Shown: piece after piece, positions 1 through 5,312 of the stretch
How the letters are laid out: each line of letters starts with the position of its first letter
How positions within the stretch are numbered: the first letter of the stretch is position 1
NCBI GenBank assembly: GCA_900764115.1
Contig: CAAFMR010000131.1
Location: forward strand, 1 to 5,457
DNA from: Clostridia bacterium
GTDB taxonomy: Bacteria; Bacillota; Clostridia; Oscillospirales; Acutalibacteraceae
Direction: 5' to 3'
Length of the DNA: 5,457 nucleotides
Notes under the pieces: model-generated
The model's input: the letters and a program-made list of their open reading frames with translations, nothing else
The model's database searches: none
What the model was told of the DNA's origin: nothing
Position numbers and translations under genes: made by a program

Positions 1-770
1 AAAGTGACCCCAAACCCATATTGACCGGGCGATTTGACCGGGGTAAATGTCGCGGCGGATTCATGATTATGGATGTTCCCGGTAGCCCAATCGGAAACAT
101 CTTGATTAGTCGCATACAGGTAGTAGGTGAGGTTGCTGCTGCCGGCCGGCGCACCGCTGAGTGTATAGGTCGTATTCAGCCGCAGCGTCATATTCCGCTG
201 CAGTACGAAGTAAACATTCCCCGTCGCCGTGCCGTTGGCGGTCACGGTTCCGTCCTCACCCACCGTGAAGGTCACATTATCAATGGTTTTGGAGCCATCC
301 GTGTACGGATACGGCACCAGGTTTTTCCCGTACCGCCGCACCGTCACGGCGGCTGGCTCCACTCCTTTTGTGTAGGCGGTAGCCGTCGCGCCCTCCTCGA
401 TCTGCGGGCTGAAAATGAGGTCGTTACATACCACACCGGAATACACCACTATACACACATCATATCCGCCCGGGCGCTCCTTGTTGGGAATAAACTGACC
501 ACCATTCGTCCCACCGTTATCATAGTTTTCTCCCGTGTGCCAATCCGCGCCGGTCATATATAGGGTATATGTTTCGGCGCCGCCCCCGTCGGGACAGCCG
601 CTGATGGTGTACTGCGTGTGCAGCTGCAGCGGAACACCGCTGCACAGCCGGATGTAAGCATCCTCTGTGGCTGTACCGTTTGCGGTGACGGTTCCATCCT
701 CATTTGCCGTGAAGGTGACGCCGCCGACGGTCCGTGTGGTAAAATCGTACGGCTGCGGCACCAGGTTTTT
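1..770 (-). repeat. Two tandem copies of a ~148-residue binding-type module
   Basis: Copy 1 runs from 770 to 327 (residues 332-479) and copy 2 from 326 leftwards (residue 480 on, cut by the edge). Both open with KNLVP, then have VTFT, EDGTVTANGTAT and a YT(I/L)SG strand at matching positions. The likeness is also clear in DNA: compare 676-719 with 231-275. The period is 444 bases. The insert lengths differ slightly in the middle, and copy 1 has cysteines that copy 2 lacks in the visible part. A duplication of one beta-sandwich domain within a fibre tip is the simplest reading. Confidence 0.8.
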
Positions 771-1763
771 GCTTTTCACCTGCAGCGCCAGCTGGTGCTG
801 CACCGGCACCGCATCGTCTATGCGCACCGTGCCGCCGCGCTTTTTCACCCGCAGCGCATGAAAGACATTGGTTGCCGCCCCCTCCGCCGCGGTGGCGCTG
901 GCGGCGGCATTTTCCGCGCTGCTTTCTGCGGCAGCGGCACTGGCTGCGGCGCTGGTTGCGCTGTTGTTTGCGGCGGTGGCGCTCCCGGCGGCAGCCGTCG
1001 CTTTGGCGGTGGCGGTGGCCGCCGCGCTTTCGGCGGCGGTCCGGGCTTCCTGCGCCGCCGTTTTGGAGCCGGCGGCTGCTGTGGCGGCGTTCGCCGCATC
1101 CAGCATATAGGCATAGGATTCGTTGAGGTTGCTGCGGCACTGACTTGTGGCGCTGGATGTCAGATACTCAATCTGTTCCTCGCATTCCGTGGCTTTTTTC
1201 ACATATTTGGAATACTGATTTTCCATATTCTGAATGATCTGCTCCGCCTCGGACAGTACCGGTGGCTTGGCGGCGGTGGCGATCACCGCCGGCTCCACCT
1301 CAAAGGTCATCGTCGCCGACTTCTTGACACAGCCGTCGGATGAAACCGCCCGTAAAGTGGCTTGCAGGGCTCCGGGCAGCTGGGTATGCTGCGCCAGGAT
1401 TGTCCAGGTCAGGGTTACGCCCTCCGCATCCCGGAGCATACTCAGCGGCACCACATCGGTTTTGGCGTCGCAGTCCACGGTGGTCTCGGACAGAACGGCG
1501 TTTTCCGTAGTTTTGGTGGAGACCGATTGGCTTTGGTTTGTTCCGACGGTCTCCTGCACATTCTGGCTGGTGGTTTCCTTCTGCCGCTTGGCGGTGGTGG
1601 TTACGGTGGACAAGTCAAACGCCAGATCCAGATAGTACGCATACTTGTCGAGATCGCTGCCGGTGAGCCGGAACTGGCGGCTTTCGGAAGCGTTTTCCCC
1701 CACATAGGCGATGCGCCGTTCCTGCTCCGGGATAATGGCTATCCAGTCCTTAATTTGGATCAT
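1..1763 (-). CDS. Phage tail-fibre / baseplate-like protein (3' end outside window)
   Basis: The frame stays open for 587 codons from ATG 1763 to the left edge, so the C-terminus is missing. The start is supported by AGAAAGGAG six bases upstream. There is no signal peptide or membrane segment. Layout: residues 1-51 and 97-160 look like the N-terminal domain of siphophage BppU/tail proteins (GENASESRQFRL near 22-33, LTWTILAQHTQLPG near 118-131), split by a Thr/Ser/Gln-rich stretch at about 52-96. A charged, probably coiled-coil helix covers about 170-220. An Ala-rich shaft (41 Ala in 77 residues) covers about 222-298. Two tandem beta-rich modules begin at KNLVP, residues 332 and 480. This order (attachment domain, trimeric shaft, repeated binding domains) is typical of fibres in Clostridia prophages. 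The family is assigned from memory of similar proteins, not a search. Host-receptor or glycan binding is inference. A non-phage adhesin is less likely because no export signal is seen. Confidence 0.75.
   Translation of the reverse strand, partial: MIQIKDWIAIIPEQERRIAYVGENASESRQFRLTGSDLDKYAYYLDLAFDLSTVTTTAKRQKETTSQNVQETVGTNQSQSVSTKTTENAVLSETTVDCDAKTDVVPLSMLRDAEGVTLTWTILAQHTQLPGALQATLRAVSSDGCVKKSATMTFEVEPAVIATAAKPPVLSEAEQIIQNMENQYSKYVKKATECEEQIEYLTSSATSQCRSNLNESYAYMLDAANAATAAAGSKTAAQEARTAAESAAATATAKATAAAGSATAANNSATSAAASAAAAESSAENAAASATAAEGAATNVFHALRVKKRGGTVRIDDAVPVQHQLALQVKSKNLVPQPYDFTTRTVGGVTFTANEDGTVTANGTATEDAYIRLCSGVPLQLHTQYTISGCPDGGGAETYTLYMTGADWHTGENYDNGGTNGGQFIPNKERPGGYDVCIVVYSGVVCNDLIFSPQIEEGATATAYTKGVEPAAVTVRRYGKNLVPYPYTDGSKTIDNVTFTVGEDGTVTANGTATGNVYFVLQRNMTLRLNTTYTLSGAPAGSSNLTYYLYATNQDVSDWATGNIHNHESAATFTPVKSPGQYGFGVT
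870..1100 (-). repeat. Alanine-rich low-complexity shaft of the tail-like protein
   Basis: These 77 codons (residues 222-298) contain 41 alanines, with Ser, Thr, Glu and Lys spaced among short Ala runs. This is typical of helical, trimerising shafts in phage fibres. The GC-rich codons leave every antisense frame open here, which creates long but meaningless reading frames on the other strand. Confidence 0.8.
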
Positions 1764-1769
1764 ATGAAA

Positions 1770-1778
1770 CTCCTTTCT
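1770..1778 (-). promoter_or_regulatory. Ribosome binding site of the tail-like gene
   Basis: On the minus strand AGAAAGGAG lies six bases before ATG 1763. It fixes the start codon and argues that the reading frame is, or recently was, translated. Confidence 0.85.
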
Positions 1779-1781
1779 GCT

Positions 1782-1799
1782 TGCCGCCGCGCGGCGGCA
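1782..1799. repeat. 18-bp perfect GC palindrome just upstream of the tail-gene RBS
   Basis: The palindrome is centred between 1790 and 1791 and has no interruption. In RNA it could fold as a short hairpin with a GCGC loop, ending three bases before the ribosome binding site. It could be a protein-binding site, an RNA hairpin affecting translation, or a chance product of GCC/GGC-rich DNA. Confidence 0.6.
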
Positions 1800-1838
1800 T
1801 AGGGTTGTATTTGCCGGTTTCTCCCCGTGGCAGCCGCG

Positions 1839-1873
1839 AAAAAAGCAGCTGCATTCACCCTATGCAGCTGCTT
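1839..1873 (-). terminator. Intrinsic terminator between sigE and the tail-like gene
   Basis: Read on the minus strand, a perfect 12-bp stem (arms 1873-1862 and 1854-1843) closes a 7-base loop. It is followed by an uninterrupted T tract, with six T at 1844-1839 (the stem's last two pairs share it). It is directional: the plus strand has no T run after the stem. It would end leftward transcripts from spoIIGA-sigE and also any transcript from the promoter at 1893-1921, which starts only about 13 bases before the stem. Confidence 0.88.
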
Positions 1874-1892
1874 AGAATCGGACTACAATTCC

Positions 1893-1921
1893 ATTGTATA
1901 CGAACATTTGTTCTTTGTCAA
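1893..1921 (-). promoter_or_regulatory. Strong sigma-A promoter with LexA-type operator in its spacer
   Basis: On the minus strand TTGACA (1921-1916) and TACAAT (1898-1893) are separated by exactly 17 bases. Start of transcription is expected near 1886, about 123 bases before the tail-gene ATG. The spacer contains GAACAAATGTTC. The promoter begins 17 bases after the sigE stop. The match is far better than chance, but activity is inferred. Confidence 0.75.
1902..1913. promoter_or_regulatory. LexA/SOS box (GAAC-N4-GTTC)
   Basis: The minus-strand sequence GAACAAATGTTC fits the core of the Gram-positive SOS box GAACRNRYGTTY at every position; only the outer C bases of the Bacillus consensus differ. 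It lies between the -35 and -10 boxes of a near-consensus promoter, the usual place for LexA repression. A phage repressor using a similar half-site is the alternative. Confidence 0.7.
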
Positions 1922-1937
1922 CCGTTTTGGATAAAAT

Positions 1938-2648
1938 TTACCGCTGCGCCTGTTCCAGCTCCTCCCGCAGACGGCGGATGATGCGTTTTTCCAGCCGGGA
2001 AATATAAGACTGGGAAATGCCCAGCAAATCCGCCACCTCCTTTTGCGTGTGTTCCTTTTTGCCGCAGATGCCGAAACGCAGCTGCATAATCTGTCGTTCG
2101 CGCCGGGGCAGCCGCTCGACGCACAGCATCAGCTGCTGTCGCTCCGCCTCCTGCTCCAGATTCCGGCTGACCAGATCCGGGTCGCTGCCCAAAATATCCG
2201 ACAGCAGCAATTCGTTGCCATCCCAGTCCACATTCAACGGCTCGTCGATGGAGATTTCGTTGCGCTTCTGGGCGTTTTTTCGCAGATACATGAGAATCTC
2301 GTTTTCAATGCAGCGAGAAGAATAGGTTGCCAGCTTGATGTTGCGGCTGGGGCAGAAGGTGTGTACGGCTTTGATCAGCCCGATGGTGCCAATGGAAATC
2401 AGATCCTCAATGCCGACGCCGGAGTTTTCAAACTTGCGGGCGATATACACCACCAGCCGCAGGTTGCGGGTAATCAACTGCTCCCGGGCGGATGTGTCGC
2501 CGCTTTCCAGCCGCCGGAGCGTTTCCCGTTCTTCCTCAGCGGTCATGGGCGGCGGCAGCACATCGGAGCCGTTGATATAGTATATCGGTTCCCTACCCCA
2601 GAGGCGGCGCCACAGGCAGCGCAGCCAGCCCTTCAGTTTTTTCCACAT
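1938..2648 (-). CDS. sigE: Sporulation sigma factor E precursor (pro-sigma-E)
   Basis: This 236-residue protein is the early mother-cell sigma factor of sporulation, made as an inactive precursor. Residues 1-23 form a basic, Trp-rich amphipathic pro-sequence (W2, W8, W13, W17), and the conserved [12 protein letters not shown] begins at 23. By analogy with Bacillus subtilis, cleavage falls near Y23/Y24, a few residues shorter than the 27 removed there. Region 2 lies at about 56-125 ([50 protein letters not shown]). The family hallmark [17 protein letters not shown] is at 135-151. Region 4 with its helix-turn-helix ([20 protein letters not shown]) is at about 201-220. Length is near the 239 of Bacillus, and no residue appears lost. 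ATG 2648 has AAAGGAG seven bases upstream, inside the end of spoIIGA, which suggests translational coupling. Expression is expected from the spoIIGA promoter. Confidence 0.97.
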   Translation of the reverse strand: MWKKLKGWLRCLWRRLWGREPIYYINGSDVLPPPMTAEEERETLRRLESGDTSAREQLITRNLRLVVYIARKFENSGVGIEDLISIGTIGLIKAVHTFCPSRNIKLATYSSRCIENEILMYLRKNAQKRNEISIDEPLNVDWDGNELLLSDILGSDPDLVSRNLEQEAERQQLMLCVERLPRRERQIMQLRFGICGKKEHTQKEVADLLGISQSYISRLEKRIIRRLREELEQAQR

Positions 2649-3508
2649 ACCAATACTCCTTTCGGCTCATCCGCCAGCTGTGCGGCGGCGGCGCTGCCCA
2701 GCAGCCCCTGATAATCCTCCGGCAGCAGCGTGCGGCTCAGGGCAATGTAGCAGCCGGGTAGGGAAATATCCCCCCGGCGTGTATGTACGCTGACCTGCTC
2801 CGGACGAAAAGCGGGCAACAGCCCTTGCCCGCCCAGGCTGTCAAAAGGGATGACCCGCCAGCCGACGCCGGTGGGTAAGGGGGCGGTATCGCCGCCCTCC
2901 GGCAGCAGGGCAGCAAGAGCGTCCCGCTCCATCACAATCACCGGCGCCCCGGAGAACGGTTCCACCAGATGATTGCCGCTGTCGTATAGACAGGGCAGGG
3001 TAACGGTGCGCCCCCGATTGGCGACGGAAACGGCGTAGCGGTGCCGCTCGGGGGCGGAGCGCCGCAGCCGGCGTCCCACCGCCCAGAGAATTCCGTAGCA
3101 GAGCAGGGTCATCCCCACCAGCAGCAGAGGCGATATCCGGTAGTAGACCACGCCGTTGCCCACATAAATGCCCGGAGGGGCAAAAAAATAATACAGTCCC
3201 TGGCATAGCCCCGCCAATCCGGCGCTGAGGGCAAACAGCCACAGGATGCGCCGCAAAAAGCGCCGACCGTTTTCCACCGGGAAGGCAACCACCACCATCA
3301 GAACGGCGCCGCCGGCTTTGCACAGGAGGGATACCCATACCGGCAGGGGCGGCAGCAGCAGCACCAGCGCCGTCAGCCCGCCGCAAAAAGCCCCCAGCGC
3401 CAGGCGCCAGCCCGGTGCCCGGGCGCCGGTCACCCGGCGCAGCAGTGCCAGCAGCAGGAAATCCACCCACCAGTTGACCGCCAACAACACATCGGCATAA
3501 ATCACCAT
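2633..3508 (-). CDS. spoIIGA: Sigma-E processing peptidase (membrane aspartic protease)
   Basis: This 291-residue protein matches SpoIIGA, which sits in the sporulation septum and cleaves the pro-sequence of sigma-E after a forespore signal (SpoIIR in Bacillus). The N-terminal half has about five hydrophobic spans (near 4-24, 34-52, 55-76, 86-108, 126-145). The C-terminal half is soluble and carries [12 protein letters not shown] at 174-185; D176 of the DSGN motif corresponds to the catalytic aspartate, and the enzyme works as a dimer in Bacillus. The start MVIYADV aligns with MKIYLDV of Bacillus and is preceded by AAAGGA (11 bases) and GGGGTG. The upstream in-frame ATG at 3520 would have AAAGG almost touching it, and longer extensions lack family likeness. 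It is somewhat shorter than the 309-residue Bacillus protein. It overlaps sigE by 16 bases. Confidence 0.94.
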   Translation of the reverse strand: MVIYADVLLAVNWWVDFLLLALLRRVTGARAPGWRLALGAFCGGLTALVLLLPPLPVWVSLLCKAGGAVLMVVVAFPVENGRRFLRRILWLFALSAGLAGLCQGLYYFFAPPGIYVGNGVVYYRISPLLLVGMTLLCYGILWAVGRRLRRSAPERHRYAVSVANRGRTVTLPCLYDSGNHLVEPFSGAPVIVMERDALAALLPEGGDTAPLPTGVGWRVIPFDSLGGQGLLPAFRPEQVSVHTRRGDISLPGCYIALSRTLLPEDYQGLLGSAAAAQLADEPKGVLVCGKN

Positions 3509-3532
3509 TGCGCACCCCATCCTTTGCTCTGT

Positions 3533-3567
3533 ATTATAGCGCTGCACCGGCGGGGAATTTTGCCGAA
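3533..3567 (-). promoter_or_regulatory. spoIIGA promoter with Spo0A-box-like element at 22-bp spacing
   Basis: On the minus strand a perfect TATAAT occupies 3538-3533. No -35 is visible at 16-18 bp. At 22 bp upstream lies TCGGCA (four of six to TTGACA), overlapping a Spo0A-box-like heptamer (TGCCGAA on the plus strand, 3561-3567; consensus TGNCGAA). The Bacillus spoIIG promoter has the same 22-bp arrangement and needs Spo0A~P. A second, weaker box was not found by eye. Confidence 0.6.
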
Positions 3568-3600
3568 ACAGGGAGAAAGAAAAAATAAGGACACGCTCCA

Positions 3601-3629
3601 TTGACAGACGCGGTGAAACTGTGTACAAT
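3601..3629 (+). promoter_or_regulatory. Sigma-A promoter of sdaAB-sdaAA
   Basis: TTGACA (3601-3606) and TACAAT (3624-3629) are separated by exactly 17 bases, giving an expected start near 3636 and a leader of about 23 bases. The -35 lies 33 bp from the Spo0A-like box of the divergent spoIIGA promoter, so the two could affect each other. No riboswitch would fit in so short a leader. Confidence 0.8.
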
Positions 3630-3643
3630 CATACGAAAAGGAC

Positions 3644-3650
3644 AGGGAGG
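3644..3650 (+). promoter_or_regulatory. Ribosome binding site of sdaAB
   Basis: AGGGAGG lies eight bases before ATG 3659 and supports that start. Confidence 0.85.
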
Positions 3651-3658
3651 CGGGCGCT

Positions 3659-4327
3659 ATGCGGATTTTTGATATTTTAGGGCCGGTGATGGTGGGTCCC
3701 TCCAGCAGCCATACGGCGGGGGCAGTGCGCATCGGACTGACCGCCCGCAAGCTGCTGGGGGAGGCGCCGGTGCAGGCGGCGATCACGCTCTACGGCAGCT
3801 TCGCGCTGACCGGTCAGGGGCACGGCACCGACCGGGCGCTGGTTGCCGGGCTGCTGGGAATGCAGCCGGACGACCTGCGAATCCCCGACAGCTTCCGTTG
3901 GGCACAGCAGGAGGGGCTGCGCTATTCCTTTTCTGCTGCGCAGGCACACAACCGCCATCCCAACACCGCCCGCCTGCAGCTGACCGGTGCCACTGGGCGT
4001 ACGCTGGATGCGGTGGCGGAGAGCGTGGGAGGCGGGCGCATCTGTGTGCGCTCCATCGACGGTATCGAGACGAATTTTTCCGGCGAACACAACACGCTGA
4101 TTGTCCATAATCAGGACGTGCCGGGGCACGTGGCGGCGGTGACGGCGGCGCTGATGCAGCGCCATGTGAATATTGCGACCATGCAGCTGTACCGCAACGA
4201 GCAGGGCGGGTATGCGGTGATGGTGCTGGAATGCGACCAGCCCATCCCCACCGATCTGGAGCAGTGGCTGTCTCATATCGAGGGAATACGCAAGATCACG
4301 GTGTTTAATCAGGAGGGTGGTCTATGA
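3659..4327 (+). CDS. sdaAB: L-serine dehydratase, iron-sulfur-dependent, beta subunit
   Basis: This 222-residue protein is the beta subunit of the two-chain Fe-S L-serine dehydratase, which deaminates L-serine to pyruvate and ammonia in the cytoplasm. The N-terminal domain carries GPSSSHT at 13-19, a family signature, then YGSFALTGQGHGTDRA at 45-60 and HPNTARL at 100-106. The C-terminal part from about 146 (NTLIVHNQDVPGHVAAVTAAL) to 195 is an ACT domain. In related enzymes the C-terminal domain of this half has a regulatory or structural role. The length agrees with Bacillus SdaAB (about 220). The stop overlaps the start of sdaAA in ATGA, so the subunits are translationally coupled. Confidence 0.96.
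   Translation: MRIFDILGPVMVGPSSSHTAGAVRIGLTARKLLGEAPVQAAITLYGSFALTGQGHGTDRALVAGLLGMQPDDLRIPDSFRWAQQEGLRYSFSAAQAHNRHPNTARLQLTGATGRTLDAVAESVGGGRICVRSIDGIETNFSGEHNTLIVHNQDVPGHVAAVTAALMQRHVNIATMQLYRNEQGGYAVMVLECDQPIPTDLEQWLSHIEGIRKITVFNQEGGL
4311..4317 (+). promoter_or_regulatory. Ribosome binding site of sdaAA inside sdaAB
   Basis: AGGAGGG lies six bases before ATG 4324 and supports the 4-base overlapping start. Confidence 0.85.
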
Positions 4328-5211
4328 GCTTTACCAGTGTGGCGGCGCTGCTGGAGACGGCGCAGCGGGAGGAAAAGCCGCTGACAGCGGTGATTCTGGA
4401 GGCAGATTGCCGGGAAAACGGATATACGGAGGAGTATTCCCGCCGCCGGATGGCGGAAATCTGGGCGGCGATGCAGGATTCCAGTCGGCAGTATCGGGCG
4501 TCTGACCGATCCCACAGCGGCTTATCCGGCGGCGACGGGGAGCGGCTGCGGCAGGCGGCGGCAGCCGGTCGGCTGCTGGGCGGTTCCTATTTCCTTCGGG
4601 TGACGGAGGAGGCGCTGCGGGTGGCGGAATGCAATGCCTGTATGCGGCGGATCGTGGCGGCGCCCACGGCGGGCAGCTGCGGGGTGCTGCCGGCGGTGCT
4701 GATTCCGCTGGCAGAGGAGCGCGCACTGGCGGAGGATGCCGTGGTGGAGGCGCTGTATATCGCTGCCGCCTTTGGGGAGGTGACCGCCAGCCGTGCCAGC
4801 GTGTCCGGGGCGCAGGGCGGCTGTCAGGCGGAGATCGGCACCGCCTCTGCGATGGCGGCGGCAGCGCTCACCCATCTGCAGGGCGGCACGGCGCAACAGT
4901 GCGCCCACGCCTTTGCGCTGGCGCTGAGCAACCTGCTGGGGCTGGTATGCGACCCGGTGGCAGGGCTGGTGGAGCTGCCCTGTGTGCGTCGGAATGTGGT
5001 GGGGGCTGTGAATGCCGTCAGCGCCGCCGATATGGCGCTGGCGGGGATTACCAGCCGTATTCCGGCGGATGAGGTGATCGACGCGATGGGGGAGGTGGGC
5101 GATGCCCTGCCCGCCGCCCTGCGGGAGACCGGGCTGGGCGGTCTGGCGGCAACCCCCACGGCGCAGCGACTCACGGAGGAGATCCGCCGTGGGAATACCA
5201 CAAAGGAATAA
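4324..5211 (+). CDS. sdaAA: L-serine dehydratase, iron-sulfur-dependent, alpha subunit
   Basis: This 295-residue protein is the catalytic, cluster-bearing subunit of L-serine dehydratase. C167 (GGCQAE), C209 (LVCDPVAG) and C220 (ELPC) are separated by 42 and 11 residues, the same spacing as the three cysteine ligands of the 4Fe-4S cluster known from Legionella (343, 385, 396). The cluster's fourth site binds serine directly, which is why these enzymes are oxygen-sensitive. Other family motifs are NACMRRIVAAPTAGSCGVLP at 104-123, SRASVSGAQGG at 156-166 and ATPTAQRL at 276-283. AGGAGGG lies six bases before ATG 4324, inside sdaAB. The length matches Bacillus SdaAA (about 300), so it looks intact. 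Combined with SdaAB it should ferment or detoxify serine and supply pyruvate. No intrinsic terminator with a T tract is visible downstream before the insertion sequence. Confidence 0.96.
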   Translation: MSFTSVAALLETAQREEKPLTAVILEADCRENGYTEEYSRRRMAEIWAAMQDSSRQYRASDRSHSGLSGGDGERLRQAAAAGRLLGGSYFLRVTEEALRVAECNACMRRIVAAPTAGSCGVLPAVLIPLAEERALAEDAVVEALYIAAAFGEVTASRASVSGAQGGCQAEIGTASAMAAAALTHLQGGTAQQCAHAFALALSNLLGLVCDPVAGLVELPCVRRNVVGAVNAVSAADMALAGITSRIPADEVIDAMGEVGDALPAALRETGLGGLAATPTAQRLTEEIRRGNTTKE

Positions 5212-5245
5212 AAACAACACCGGGAGCGCACGCAGCCAGTGTGAT

Positions 5246-5310
5246 ATAACCCCCATAGAGTAGACACATGAAAAAACAAAAAGTTTTCAAGTCTACACTA
5301 TGGGGGTTAT
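5246..5310. repeat. Long inverted repeat (20-bp arms) preceding the transposase gene
   Basis: Arms 5246-5265 and 5291-5310 match at 19 of 20 positions and enclose 25 bases. The loop itself can pair further (TGAAAA 5269-5274 with TTTTCA 5284-5289), making an almost continuous hairpin. The right arm contains the GGGGG that should serve as ribosome binding site for the gene starting at 5313. No long T run follows either arm, so it is not a classic terminator. Confidence 0.85.
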
Positions 5311-5312
5311 TT

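Noticed and set aside
868..1110. Plus-strand Ala-rich open frame with Met start, and several overlapping Arg/Pro/Gly-rich frames in the same region on both strands
   Set aside because: They are antisense or out-of-frame to the Ala-rich shaft of the minus-strand tail-like gene; low-complexity GCC/GGC DNA keeps all frames open. None has a ribosome binding site or a recognisable domain.
21..1343. Two plus-strand frames of 180 and 241 codons (21-563, 618-1343)
   Set aside because: They have no family likeness and lie opposite a continuous 587-codon frame with a good RBS, domain order and internal repeats.
1839..1850. A 12-base string (AAAAGCAGCTGC) in the sigE terminator also occurs within the IS orfA near 5380-5392
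   Set aside because: The two contexts are unrelated (a hairpin arm versus codons for KKQLR); taken as coincidence, not evidence that the IS brought the terminator.
1884..1898. TACAAT-TCC-ATTGTA inverted hexamers suggesting an opposing plus-strand promoter
   Set aside because: No -35 sequence lies 16-18 bp upstream of the plus-strand TACAAT; the small dyad is probably incidental to the minus-strand -10.
2043..2711. Plus-strand frame of 222 codons
   Set aside because: It is antisense to sigE, whose sequence is conserved along its whole length.
3509..3628. N-terminal extension of spoIIGA to an ATG at 3628
   Set aside because: The extra 40 residues have no family counterpart, would run across the spoIIGA promoter and the sdaAB -35/-10 region, and lack a suitable RBS; MVIYADV at 3508 aligns with known SpoIIGA starts.
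3677..4276. Minus-strand frame of 199 codons opposite sdaAB, and a 244-codon one opposite sdaAA (4522-5256)
   Set aside because: Both are shadows of strongly conserved serine dehydratase genes in GC-rich DNA.
5294..5299. TACACT as a -10 for orfA inside the hairpin
   Set aside because: The only -35-like sequence (TAGACA 5261-5266) is 27 bp away, too far. IS3 elements often rely on a junction promoter formed when the circle closes, so no promoter is claimed.
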